Positions 12,239-24,655 of a DNA stretch of 64,000 bases are shown here, piece after piece. Location: NCBI GenBank assembly GCA_036346205.1, contig JARFJB010000002.1, positions 1,359,501 through 1,423,500 of the forward strand, in the 5' to 3' direction. The notes below the pieces were generated by a model, which saw only the letters and a program-made list of their open reading frames with translations, did no database searches and was not told the origin of the DNA. How positions within the stretch are numbered: the first letter of the stretch is position 1; every line of letters begins with the position of its first letter. Origin of the DNA: Vesta saturnalis. Its lineage: Eukaryota; Arthropoda; Insecta; Coleoptera; Lampyridae. A program made the translations under genes and the position numbers.

Positions 12239-12565
12239 TTAGTCTATAACACAATTAGATGGCGCCACAAACAAAACCCTAATTAGTCCTAGAATTACAC
12301 CGCTAGGTGGCGCTACCTTTATTACAGAAAATATTCATTAGTCTATACGCTACTAGATGGCGCTACAAACAAATTCAAGTTTCGCAACAAGAGTGCCACG
12401 ACAAGGGCGCATACCCTAACACAGGTTCTTATAGCTGCCTTGTGAGATAGAATTAGGGCCCCATTCTTACAATGCTATTTCCAGCCAAGGGGGCCACGAC
12501 AAGAGGGCGCAAACCCTAACACAAGTGCTTATAGTTGTCTTACAAGTTAGCATTAGGACCCCTTA
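12239..12565. repeat. Degenerate direct duplications, period about 98 bp
   Basis: TTAGTCTATA followed by AGATGGCGC occurs at 12239 and again at 12338 (99 bp apart). GCCACGACAAG, GGGCGCA and ACCCTAACACA recur at 12395 and 12493 (98 bp apart). The repeats share about 80 percent identity by eye. A short TGGCGC block recurs at 12261, 12308 and 12358. Function unknown. Confidence 0.75.
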
Positions 12566-13319
12566 TTAGAACATTTTAAATTTCCCGCCGTAACCAATGC
12601 AAAGTCTTAGAAGCAGAAGGGCCAATCAGATGCCAATCAGCTAAAAGGGGGTGTCCTCAGGACCACCAATTAAAACACTGCATGCGCACGCATTTTCCTA
12701 CCTTCCAGGGCTAAACTGTCAAAAAGGTTCTTAATATAACCAAAATGGTCCTAATTAGGGGTGAAAGTTCCATCAAGGGGCTGAAAATGGCTCCCGAAAA
12801 TAAGCCGTCAAAAAAAGTGGGGGGGAAGGTATCCCAGAGGCTGGTCCTATGACGTCACAAAAAGTGAAAGTTAAAGTGTCCCAAGGGGTAGAGCTTGTTA
12901 CGTCACAACAAAAGGGGAGGTACTAATAGATATTAGGAACGTGTAGCCTGGACTTTTTTTTGTCAATTGCCGATTGTTTTCTTACTTTTCCTTCTTCTTG
13001 TTTATGGAACTGTTTAGCTCGCATACACATGTAATAATATACCCCTTTTGATATTATTTCATCCCGATGTTCTTGGCACTGAAATTTAATTAATGTATTT
13101 TATTCTATTCTCTTCTTTACCGACATTTTAGTAAATAAGAAGGGTAATTTGGCCAAATACATGGTTTTGCGTTATGTCGTAAGCGTGGGATTTTAGTGGA
13201 TACTGTAAAAAATAACAGTACCCAATAATTCTGCTAATTTATAAAGTACATTGACAGATTTTAAATAGGATATTGGTCGCTCTTTGATCAATAATTTGAT
13301 TAGCTTACTTACCTACTTC
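12566..13319. other. Non-coding sequence with a G-rich patch
   Basis: 12640-12920 is clearly richer in G than its surroundings and has two GACGTCACAA-like sites (12851 and about 12900). It may be part of an unidentified repeat. No reading frame was recognised. Confidence 0.4.
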
Positions 13320-13577
13320 TTATTTACGTTGCATTTTTAAATTTGGGAGTAGGTATGTTATAATAAAATATGTTTCTGCGACAACTTCACGCACAATATC
13401 TTCTTTCAAAAAGTGTTTTTCGCACAAAGCGTCATTATTAATTGTTTGTGCGGCACGAGGAATCACTGTTCTCCACTCATTTAATTTGTTTTTAGGCACT
13501 TTAAATGAAGAGACTTTGTCTTCATTGCCGCTGTAATCACTTTTGCATCCATCTGCAAAATAATACCTTCGAGCCAT
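13320..13577 (-). pseudogene. THAP-type zinc finger fragment
   Basis: The 85-codon frame matches a THAP DNA-binding domain. DGCKSDYSGNEDK is followed by VSSFKVPKNKLNEW, then VIPRAAQ and CEKHF, which supplies the C-x2-H half of the C2CH zinc site. The family normally begins with a Cys three to five residues before GCK; here that position reads YYFADGC, so one zinc ligand appears missing. The frame ends about 25 residues after CEKHF, so only the finger is present. THAP fingers occur in P-element-type transposases and in host regulators; nothing nearby decides which. It could be a single exon of a longer gene. Confidence 0.75.
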
Positions 13578-14557
13578 TGCAGTTAAATAAAATTAAACTC
13601 TCAATTACTTGATAAAAATGTGTCTCGTTGATCAAACAAGATGCATTTCGGTTTATTTCGGGCCAAGCTAGTTGTCCGTCTTTATTGCTACCTCTCCGTC
13701 GCACACTGACGAAACTCGTGGACCATTTTCACGCAGTGAAGCTAGAGTAAGTCCGTCCACCTAACTTATTATACACCGTAATTGGTAATAAACATTAAAA
13801 ATAGTAATACCTGGAATTCATTTGATAACATGATCGGCGAGTTGCTTCTTGTTACTGGACAATAAAAATAAGAAAAAAAATAAAATGGTCTTTTTTGTTA
13901 TTCCATCCATTTCTAAATTTTTGGAAGTTACTTTCAAACTCTACGTAGAGGATTAATCAGAAGTTATCAATTAAGAAAATATTCATATACGTTTATCTTT
14001 TTGGAGTTATTTGAAGTTGGGTAGTTTCTTACGCATATGCGGAATTCAGGAATTTTAAAAGAAAGCCATTTAATAAACTGAAAAATCTCGAACATCATTT
14101 TAGAGGTAAATGGAACTTCTTTTTTTGTATCTTTTCATTCTGAAATGTCATCTATTTTAGCTTCATTTCTGGGAGTTTCGTTTGTTACTGTGTTTCAGTT
14201 TTGAGATTTTCATCTTGTTTTGCTGTTGCTTCAACGGAAAGTGTGGAGATTACAATCGAGACCTTTAATGGTACTGGCCCGCGTATGATGGATGTCTGAC
14301 TGTGGTATAAGTTTATTCCAGGATAACCGCCCCGTCAGGATAGTAAAGGTCAGATGAGTTAATTTAAGTTTGCACATCGAGTGCGGAAGCAAAGTTTCAT
14401 TCATTATTCACGTTAGTTAATAATGACGGTTTATTGTTTAGACCGTTGTTACATTTAAATGTGACACTGAAGGCTTGCTGACACTGTCACATGGAAACAT
14501 ATCGTAGATATTTTAATTCTGAACGCTAAAGAACACTATACTTTGTGAAATGTGTAA
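13578..14557. other. AT-rich sequence, no gene seen
   Basis: No supported feature was found. Confidence 0.4.
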
Positions 14558-14701
14558 TGTGTAATTCTTAAAAATTACTATTAATTTTATTAAAATACAT
14601 AAATAAAAAGTTTTCCTCGAGTAGGATTTGAACCTACGACCTGTACTTTGTTATGAACTATTCGTTCATAACAAAACCTTATAATAATTTGTGTAATTCT
14701 T
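14558..14701 (-). mobile_element. tRNA-derived retroposon fragment with 12-bp target duplications
   Basis: A 120-bp insert (14570-14689) is flanked by identical 12-bp copies of TGTGTAATTCTT at 14558-14569 and 14690-14701. Read on the minus strand it holds a leader ending CGAATAGTTCATAAC, then the 3' half of a tRNA with an intact T arm (GTAGGTTCAAATCCTAC; box B is GTTCAAATC), then an AT-rich tail with TTTTTATTTATG. The same leader and tail occur at 43618-43905. Long variable-length duplications are the signature of LINE-driven retroposition, so this is a 5'-truncated or rearranged SINE copy. Confidence 0.75.
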
Positions 14702-16157
<1,456 letters not shown>

Positions 16158-16659
16158 TCACCTTTGATATTTTTAATGAGATACCTTGTATATTATTACA
16201 TTTTTGGGTTCGCTATTACTTTTAAATTATTTTTGCCTCACATATTCCTTCAACCGTTTTTGAGTAATTAATTAATTTCCTTATTTTTTTAGCCAAAACA
16301 TGCTTTCAATCTAATGTTCATTATTGTGGTGTTTGAATTTGTAGAAAGTTGAAATTCTGGATGCACTCTATGAATAAGCTGTTCATCAGTTCTGCGTAAC
16401 GAAATTGGTTCCATATTGTACAGGGTCGTTTCCCTTTAAAATGATATATCATGTTCCTATACTTAGTAATAGTAAGGTTTCCAAAATAGAAGCATGTTCC
16501 TATAAAAATCGCACTATTCTGTCTTTTCTGTCACAATTAGTGCACTAATAATAAAAAATTCGGGTGTTTATTAACGGGAGAAATTTGAAAAGGGTCAGAT
16601 AGAAGAAAATTACTACACAATTCAAGTTTTGATAAAACTATCTATTTTTCATGTACAAT

Positions 16660-16760
16660 GTGGCCAAATTATAGCGAGAACATGCAGGAAGTTCAACGAA
16701 ATGTATCCTAATTTGCGACCAATGGACAAAAGAAAGTTTGTACGATTATAAAATGATTTC
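16660..16760 (+). pseudogene. Transposase N-terminal helix-turn-helix remnant
   Basis: The frame reads ARTCRKFNEMYPNLRPM, similar to the N-terminal HTH of the insect DD41D/rosa-type transposases (xAARxFNexxPxxxP). It is short and in the opposite orientation to the C-terminal fragment at 16878-17123. Confidence 0.5.
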
Positions 16761-16877
16761 ATTAATTATTAATATCTACTGGTATTTATAAAAAAAGAAC
16801 GTCGAATAACAAATGCAGTTAAACATGAATCGCAATCCAAAGAATATCAAACAATAACTAACGAAACTAGAAAGCAT

Positions 16878-17123
16878 TTACAAAAAATTTTCAAAATGAC
16901 GACCGTTGGTTTCCAAACATTTCAGAATATGAATAATCGTTGATGAAATTGTAGCCCGCCTTATCACTGTGGGATCTATCTCTTCAATATTCCTGATAAC
17001 TCGTTGACGCAGGTCTTGTTTCGTGAGTACCGGTGTCATATAAACCTTCCTCTTCAAATTGCCCCACAAGTAAAAATCAAGAGGTGTGAGGTCGGGTGAT
17101 CTGTTTAGGTATAGGAACATCAT
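16878..17123 (-). pseudogene. DD41D transposase C-terminal fragment
   Basis: The fragment carries RSPDLTPLDFYLWGNLKRKVY, which is the third catalytic Asp region followed by the family's LWG-LKxxVY motif, then the typical C-terminal helices and a stop. The first two catalytic motifs are absent. It lies inside the rearranged element 16421-17244. Confidence 0.85.
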
Positions 17124-17736
17124 TTTAAAGGGACTTCAATTGTCTATCAGAATATTCGATAACATACAGGGCGTCCCATTTGAAATAATGAACTTTTCTG
17201 CATTTTGCACCTTGCGGAAACGTAACGAATTTCGAACGACCCTGTACAATATGGAACCAATTTCGTTACGCAGAACTAATGAACAGCTTATTCATAGAGT
17301 GCATCCAGAATTTCAACTTTCTACAAATTTAAACACCACAATAATGAACATTCGATTGGAACCAAGTTTTGGCTAAAAAATAAGGAAATGAATTAACTAC
17401 TCAAAAACGGTTGAAGATAGGCATAGGGGTGCGTGATACAAAAATAATTTAAAAGTAATAGCGAACCCAACAATGCAATAATATACAGGGAGTCTCCTTA
17501 AAAAAATATCAAAGGTGATGCCGCTTTTTCACATAAGCGGCAACGTCGCAACGCTAAAAATATTTTAGATCGATAGATCCGAGCCAGCCATGCAAGTGAC
17601 CAAATTTTCAAAAAGATTAAAATGTTATCAAGAAGGGAAACACCACTTTCAAAACTAAAATTAAATTACAGGATAAGTAACTGTTTGAACATTCTTATAG
17701 TTATTATAAAACAAAAATGTTTAATAAGTTGTATCA

Positions 17737-18170
17737 ATGCTTCCACATAAAAAAATCGTTTTTTTTGCTAACATCTTGTAAACCGTTTATTGTACAGAAA
17801 AATTATAGGGACAAAAAATACTCACAATTATATTACTAATCAGATACTAAAAGGAAAAAATGTAAAGAAATAAAAAGTTACAAAAGGGGTACTTACCCCC
17901 TCAATTTTACCCCATTCCACACTGACACCAAAATAATCAGTGGCTTTGGGTAGTTGACATCTATATGTGTGCCAAATTTCAAGTTCAAGATATGTTAAGT
18001 GCTTCGAAAGTTATGGAGTACACACACGCACACAGACACACAGACAAGATTTTGTTTTGTTCAAATTTTGTTTTTGGACTTTCAAACATTTTAAATCGAT
18101 TGAGCAAATTACAGTTTTTGAAAATTTTTTTAGCGATACAGTATTTCTCATCCGTTAGATGTGGAAGTAA
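17737..18170. mobile_element. Insert of about 430 bp in the Penelope-like tail
   Basis: Comparison with the uninterrupted copy near 22.24-22.30 kb places an extra segment here. Its ends carry short inverted repeats, CTTCCACAT at about 17740 and ATGTGGAAG at about 18158. It includes a CA-rich patch (ACACACACGCACACAGACACA) near 18020. Class unknown; it has no coding capacity. Confidence 0.5.
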
Positions 18171-18498
18171 TTAGGTATACAGATAAATTTAAATTATTAA
18201 AATTATCAAATTGGTAAAATATAAGATACAAAATAATAAATGAACAGTATTTATAATATTGTTAGTTATAAGCATTAAATCTAATTAAATTCAGAAATAA
18301 TTTAGGTAATTCATTTATAGTTTCATTTAATCACTTCTAATAAGGGTTATTTAGATGTCGACATCTTTAATATTATCCAAGTTATCATAAGTATTGAGTA
18401 GATGAGAGACAAAATTAGAGTTACTACTATACATATTGCTACCTTTTATAAAACTAAGGTGGTCATTAACTCTTTGTTTAACACTGCGGGTAGTCATG

Positions 18499-18501
<3 letters not shown>

Positions 18502-18581
<80 letters not shown>
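18502..18581. repeat. (TA)n microsatellite within the GIY-YIG region
   Basis: TA tract of about 40 units standing where the start of the GIY-YIG domain should be. Translation through it gives only Tyr-Ile repeats. Confidence 0.95.
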
Positions 18582-18894
18582 TTCTAATGTAAGGAATAGG
18601 ACCAAAATAATCTGTGGTCTTAGGATCTATTGGAATAAGACTAGGGCTATTCAATATTTCAAATTTACGTTCACACTTATTAAACAAAATTCTAAAAACA
18701 TCTAAGTTATAAATTATGTCTTTAATTGTACCAATTTCCTTTTTGAAATTTAATTTATTCATAGGTACCTTGAACAGTATGTGTATTAATGAATTTATAG
18801 TGGATAATCTATGATATAATGGTCAATTACCATTAAATGGTATAATATAGGGTTATTACAAATAATTTTCATGGTTTAAAGTGTACAGAAATCT

Positions 18895-19838
18895 GGCTTT
18901 ATTTACCATACAAAAAAATAGAATGGTTACATTTTAAGAAAAACTCCCTTGTGACACGACAGATGTCAGGCTCTTGCAATACTTTGTTAAGAGTGTCTTG
19001 GTTGATTGTTTCGATGACTCTGGTAATCCGTTGTTGCATCTCAAGTATGCTTTCTGGTAATCGTGGTATATACACTTTATCTTTGATGTATCCTCACAAG
19101 AGAAAATCACAGGGAGTGATGGCCGGAGATCTTGGAGGCCAGTTTAAGAGTGCACCGTCATTTCGATCAGCACGACCGATCCATCTCTCAGGTATCCGAT
19201 TTCGAAGTTTAGCCCTAACATCTAAGTGGTAATGTGGAGGTGCGCCGTCTAATTTCAGAATTAAATGTGGGGATTCTTGTTCTAATTACTGAAGAAGCCA
19301 TTCCGTTATCATGTCCAAGAAAATGATTCCATTTATTGCTTGTCCAACAAAGAAAGAAGGCCCGTATACTTTGTTGTAAATGGTAGCACAAAACACATTA
19401 ACTTACGTAGAATTGCGCAAGTGCTCGATATAGGTGTGTGGGTTCTCCGAGCCCCGTATTCTGACAGTATATCTGTTCACTTTACCACACAAGTGGAAAA
19501 AAAACTACACATTTGACAAAGTTTTCATTTTCCATCAAGGGCTGCATGTTCTCACAAAAAGAAAGTCTTGGAATTTTGTCATTTGGTTTTAATACTTGAA
19601 CAAGCTCAAGTTTCTAACGCTTGACAATTATACGTGTACGTAAAATTTTCCAAACTGTTGGCTGTGGTATACCAAGCTCTGTGCTGCACTTAACAGTAAA
19701 TTTCTGTGGACTACGCGCAAAACTTTCCCTTACCTGCTCTACAACTTTGGTTCTGAAGTAACATTGCACACCAATAACTGATTGGTTGATGTGATAATCC
19801 AACACACAAAATGCTTTCCTGTCTTCGAATTCAGCCAT
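18895..19838 (-). pseudogene. DD41D Tc1/mariner transposase pseudogene
   Basis: It starts with MAEFEDRKAFCVLDYH at 19838. The HTH region includes ARSPQKFTVKCSTELGIPQ and TVWKILRTR. After frameshifts it continues as ELVQVLKPNDKIPRL, VNRYTVRIRGSENPH, VNVFCATIYNKVYGP, then KLDGAPPHYH (second Asp), WPPRSPAITPCDFLL (third Asp region) and GYIKDKVYIPRLPES. At least three frameshifts and some stops occur. It sits between the RT and GIY-YIG parts of a minus-strand Penelope-like element, so it likely inserted there. Its TIRs were not resolved. Confidence 0.85.
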
Positions 19839-19888
19839 TACTCAATATCGACAACAATTGATTTTAACAAATCAATGTAAACAAAACT

Positions 19889-20311
19889 TTATGAGTTTTT
19901 CTTTCCAGTGTTACCAACTAAAATGGTATTAAAACACATTAATCCAGTAATATTTATAATTGAAATCGGAAACATTATTTGTAATATAACCCTGTATAAT
20001 ATTATCAGTTTGGCTCGTTCCATAGTAAATTTTATGTCTTCATGCCAATTACTGCTTGGAGTGAAAAATGGAGTAAGTTCAACTTCAGTACCATCAAATA
20101 GACAAATTGTGATGTCATCTACATATCTATACCATAAGATGATGCATTTATTATACAAGATATTTTTTTTAAAGAAGTTGTTCTTTGGGTGGTTCATAAA
20201 TACTTCACTTAGTAAAGATGGTAAGCATCCACCCATATTCAGAGCTTTACTTTGTGTGTAAGTCCGATTGTTAATACTGAAAAGAATTTGGTCTATGCAT
20301 GTTCCAAACAT
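19889..20311 (-). pseudogene. Penelope-like element reverse transcriptase fragment
   Basis: The 140-codon frame has the RT core: a GGCLPSLLSEVFMNH block corresponding to the family's MGSPLSPxLAxxxM region, then LWYRYVDDITICL with the YVDD catalytic motif, and NWHEDIKFTMERA downstream. Catalytic Asp residues are retained. Only the palm segment survives. Its N-terminus abuts, head to head, a plus-strand Penelope fragment starting at about 20312, which marks an inversion or separate insertion breakpoint. Confidence 0.85.
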
Positions 20312-21545
20312 ATCAAATATTTAATAAATCTCAATACAAAATTTCTGTTAAAGTTGATACCCAGTTGAATAATAAATTCATCCACCATCAAGATAAATTG
20401 GAACCAATTCCAAATTCAGGTGTCTATAGATTAAAATATCAAAATTGCAGTGGGGTGTACTGGGTGTCCGGATAAGGGTACGGAGCGGCTGTGTCTCGAC
20501 AATGGTAGGGCCTAGAGGTTTGGGAAAAAAGTCCTTATAAGTAAAATGGACAAGAGAAATAGCTGGAAATTATCTTGAAGTTCGTAATTGGACCGCTAGG
20601 GGGCGTAACTACTATGAAGAAACATAAAATTCACGCTATCTTGGAAAGTCAGACGATGAGCTTAACTTTCAAAACATCGTTTGACAGCTTGGGTAATACC
20701 GCACCATTTTTCTTTACGACATTTTTTCGTATATATCATAATAAGGGAGGGGGGAGCCAAAGGATTTGTCAATATTTGAATGTTAATATCTCCTGAACCG
20801 TTCAACTGATTGGAATATTTTTGGTCTCATTTGAAAGAGTATTTTATGCTGTTTAAAAAAAAAATTTCAGTAAACTGTTTAGTTTAAAGTAAATAAACTA
20901 AAGGGCGTTATCTGCAGCGTTTACACATTTTTGTGATGTTCGGAAAAAAGTTAAATGGAAAGTTACTACTTTCTTGAAAGACCCTAAACCAACATAAAAA
21001 TAGCTAAATTTTAGTGAAACCCCGTCCCGATATCTCCAACAGATATTGATTTATATGCGAAAATGTCAAAAATTGGAGTGCTTTAATCAGATTAAGTTAC
21101 CTTTTCGAGAAAAACAGATGCCGCAGCCATTGTAACTGCTAAATTTAAAAATATACTGATTCCACAACTGTCAAAAGTTAGTTCTTATAGTTTTTGTGCC
21201 TAAGATTTACTTTTTTAATTCGATTGTCATGAAACATACCATTTATTGTCATTACTACCCGCAATGTTAAACAAAGACTTAATGAGCACACTAGTTTCAT
21301 AAAGAATAACAATATGTATAGCAGTAACTCTAATTTTGCCTCCGTATACTCAATGCTAATGATAACTTTGATAATATTAAGGATGTCGACATTTTATATG
21401 AAATAATTAAAAAAAATTAGCGAATTATGAGGTACCACAAATACATACACATCTAAATAACCTTTATTGGTAGTGCTTAAATGAAACTATATGTGAATTA
21501 CCTAAATTATGTGTAAATTTAGTTAGATTTAATACTTATAAATTT
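20312..21545 (+). pseudogene. Penelope-like element GIY-YIG fragment, interrupted
   Basis: 20312-20459 encodes the linker KFIHHQDKLEPIPNSGVY and then LKYQNCSGVY, the start of the GIY-YIG nuclease. The frame is cut after GVY and resumes at 21237 with a degenerate equivalent of TRNVKQRLNEHTSF and NNNMYSSNSNF. It ends near 21545. The intervening 20460-21236 is a separate insert. Confidence 0.8.
20460..21236. mobile_element. Non-autonomous insert splitting a GIY-YIG domain
   Basis: The insertion point, TA at 20458-20459 with the Penelope sequence resuming at TACCATT, fits a TA target. The left end reads CTGGGTGTCCGG, close to the CAGGGTG ends of the DD41D elements in this window. A matching right end was not found, so it may be truncated. 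No transposase is encoded. Confidence 0.55.
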
Positions 21546-22420
21546 TAAAAAGGAAATTGGTACAATTAAAGATATAATGATTAATAATGGTTATAATTTA
21601 GATATTTTTAGAACTTTGTTTAAGTATAAAAAAATTTGAGACATTGAGTAGTACCAGTCTTATTCCAATAGATGATGAGACCACAAATTAGATTGATTCT
21701 ATTCCTTACATTAGAAATATCTCAAAACTACTACCAAAAATATTTAATAAATCTCGATACAAACTTCTGTTCAAGTTGATTCCAATTTGAAAATAAATTC
21801 ATAAATTTGAACCTGTTTCTAATTCAGGTGTTTATACATTAAAATATAAAAATTGCAGTGTGGTATACATTGGTATGAGTACCCGCAATGTTAAACAAAT
21901 AGTTAATGAGCACTTTAGTTTTGTAAAAAATAACAATATCTATAGTAGTAACTCTAATTTGGCTCTCATATGATCAATAGTAATGATAACTTTGATAATA
22001 TTAAAGATGTCGACGTTTTATATGCGAGTAATAATTACAAAAATTTAGCAAATTATGATGTACTATAAATACATAAACATCTACATAACCTTTATTGATA
22101 ATGCTTAAGTGAAACTATAAACGAATTACCTAAATTATTTGTGAATTTAGTTAGGTTTAATGCTTACAACTAATAATATTTTAAATACTGCTGATTATTA
22201 TTTGGTATCTTATATTTTATCAATTTCATAATATTAATAATTTAAATTTATCTGTATATCTAACTTTTCTTGGTATCTGTGACAATATTAAACATTTTTT
22301 GTTTTATGACTATAAGAATGTACAAACAGTTATTTACTTTGTAATTTAATGTTAGCTTTGAAAATGGTGTTTCTCTTCTTGAGAACATTCAAATTATTTT
22401 ACACATGAAAATATTCATGT
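21546..22420 (+). pseudogene. Penelope-like element C-terminal part and tail
   Basis: It begins with the same linker as the minus copy (KEIGTIKDIMINN), then SLIPIDDETTN, KIFNKSRYKLLFKL, SNSGVYTLKYKNC and VVYIGMSTRNVKQIVNEHF, a nearly complete GIY-YIG start with both the GVY and YIG halves. Stops and a frameshift follow (for example after SNLALI). The 3' tail to about 22420 is homologous to 17605-17736 on the other strand. It directly follows another plus-strand copy, giving two tandem PLE 3' ends. Confidence 0.8.
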
Positions 22421-23047
22421 TAATAATTAAATTGTTATTTGTAATCAATAGTTTCAATGTGAAACAGACTTAGTTGGAATTTGCACAAATTACGCATGCG
22501 TTGCGTAATTTCTAACTTCTATAAATGCAGCCTGTCAAAAATTTCACCAAAGGATCTAAAATTAGTGAGTAAAATTTTGATTTTATTCAAAGTAAAATTA
22601 TTATTTTTATAATTATACCTGTTCATTGACTTTTCAGATATTGATTCATGTTGTCGCACAAACATTTATACACAATCAAACAAAAAACATAAATGTAATC
22701 AAAAGAATAATCAATGCAATAGTTGGGTTATGATAGAAAAATCTAACTCACATGCGTTATTGCAATTTCCAAAAAATGGTCACGTTAGGCTTATTCCATA
22801 TTAACATTCGACGTAGACTTCTTTCATGTATCGATGATGCTGCCTTGCTGTTGAAAATGGTGCTGCTTAGCTTCCATAACTTCCAAATCCACTAACTTGT
22901 GACAAATCTTCCACGTGGTAAATACGATGCACCTATGTAAAATGCTCATATACTTTCAAATAGGCACTTTTATTTTATTTGTATATTTAAATGTTGATTT
23001 AAGTATTTTAATAATTTTTCGGATTTAACTTGTATTTTATTCTTATA
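22421..23047. other. AT-rich sequence, no gene seen
   Basis: A TATAAATGCAG box near 22519 resembles a core promoter, but no gene follows it. Confidence 0.4.
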
Positions 23048-23371
23048 CACTGTGTCTCTTGAATTTCTGGACATAGGGAATTCCCATGTTAAAATAAACT
23101 ATTGTAAATATTGGCTCCCCTAATTATTTTACAGTAAAATGTCAAATGTAAAACTTCTTAAGGAAAAAAGGCTGCTTCTTATGTTACAATTGCATTTACA
23201 TTTGGTTCATCCGTTTTCGAGAAATTTAGGAAAAACTTAAGAAGCAGCCTTTTTTCCTTAAGAAATTTTACATTTGACATTTTACTGTAAAATAATTAGG
23301 GGAGCCAATATTTACAATAGTTTATTTTAACATGGGAATTCCCTATGTCCAGAAATTCAATAGACACAGTG
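23048..23371. mobile_element. 324-bp foldback MITE with TA target duplication
   Basis: Two inverted arms of about 132 bp (23048-23180 and 23240-23371) begin CACTGTGTCT and are nearly identical. A loop of about 58 bp separates them. TA flanks both ends (23046-23047 and 23372-23373). It has no coding capacity. High arm identity suggests a fairly recent or gene-converted hairpin. Confidence 0.9.
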
Positions 23372-23373
23372 TA

Positions 23374-24572
23374 TAAAATTTTATATTTACTTGCACTTTT
23401 ATTTTAGATGCCGATATGAAGTTAAATTTATTTTATAACCTTCATCACTGTCAAAAAGATAAACATCACATCCAAAATAACTGAAGGATTTTATTGACAT
23501 AAAAATGCACATCACCCGATGTTTAAGTACGATTTCGAAATGAAACAATTACAATATTATCGACAATTATAATCGGTAACCTTAGTTTTAAATTTTGTTA
23601 TAGATCAAAACAATTGTTCCTGAAATCTCAATTCTACATTGATCGCGTTTCAAATCCGATAACTTTAACGAAAATTTTAACTTACATGTTAACAAAAGCA
23701 CTACTAGCACTATGACTTATTAGTCACAAAAAATTACAAAAGCAAGAGAGCGAAAAATCAGGAGCAATTCCTTTTATACTTTTCTCATGGATACCAAATT
23801 TTCAATTTTTTTTCTGCGATACATACAAAAGATGCTAGCATCTGATTGGTTTAAACAAAAATGTTAAATTAACAAAAACATAAATTATACCACAACTTTC
23901 TCAAATCAATTCGAATTTGCTTTTAAAATACATTTTTGAAATCAGGACAACAATCTGCATAAAAAGACACCTCACATGCCATACTTCGCTTCAAGAATTT
24001 ACATTTTTACAAACTAAAACCTAAATTTACTAATATCTAACAAATTTTATATTTTACAACTAAACTAATTACATATTCAAATTCTTCATAAAAAACTGTA
24101 TAAGAATACACCTATTTCAACCCATTTTACCTAGTTTTAACAAAATCTCTACTTTCATACCTTAATTTTAGGTAGTTAACCCAACTTTTCTAATTGTATG
24201 TTTAGAAAACATATTTACTGTTAATTTCTTTGTGAAAATGAGGGAAACCTACTATTATATGCTTTTATAATTTATTCTGAACTTATCTCATCCTATAAAA
24301 ACTATAAATTTGTAAAATTCTTAAATATGGTACTTAACCTAACTTTATATAATTCACTTTTAACTTGCGTTTTAAACGTCTATATCACTTGAAATGTTTA
24401 TCTAATATATTCTTATATATGTCCCTAACACAATTATTGTTTATTTGTACTCCATAGTTCATAATTTTGTCTTTTCACATTTCCATATTGTTAACACATT
24501 TTGTAAATTTTTGTATACAAATTGTAATTATATATTAAATATCACATTGCACAAATGTTGTTCATGTTTATG

Positions 24573-24575
<3 letters not shown>
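23374..24575. other. AT-rich sequence, no gene seen
   Basis: No supported feature was found. Confidence 0.4.

Positions 24576-24653
<78 letters not shown>
24576..24653. repeat. (TA)n microsatellite
   Basis: TA tract of about 39 units, directly abutting a truncated DD41D element. Confidence 0.95.

Positions 24654-24655
<2 letters not shown>

Larger units (their letters stand above)
16421..17244. mobile_element. DD41D-type Tc1/mariner deletion derivative inside the palindrome
   Basis: It starts CAGGGTCG and ends CGACCCTG, flanked by TA at 16419-16420 and 17245-17246. It holds scrambled pieces of a transposase: an N-terminal piece on the plus strand and a C-terminal piece on the minus strand. 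The opposed orientation of the two pieces means the element is a rearranged, non-autonomous copy. Confidence 0.75.
17605..18870 (-). pseudogene. Penelope-like element, C-terminal part (linker and GIY-YIG), minus strand
   Basis: Reading leftwards from about 18870, the linker gives NKLNFKKEIGTIKDIIYN, then SLIPIDPKTTDYFGPIPYIRN, then a (TA)n tract, then YIGMTTRSVKQRVNDHLSF, which is the second half of a GIY-YIG nuclease motif. The first half (SGVYxLKYxNC) and about 40 codons before it, present in the copies at 20.3 and 21.8 kb, are missing and replaced by the microsatellite. The 3' tail is homologous to 22.1-22.4 kb but is split by a 0.43 kb insert at 17737-18170. The matching RT fragment is at 19889-20311, separated by a DD41D transposon. 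Confidence 0.8.

Noticed and set aside
14593..14655. Full tRNA gene
   Set aside because: Only the 3' half (T arm and part of the anticodon arm) is present.
17518..17540. Short GCCGCTT/AAGCGGC hairpin as a terminator
   Set aside because: Intrinsic terminators of this kind are not relevant in an insect genome, and no gene ends here.
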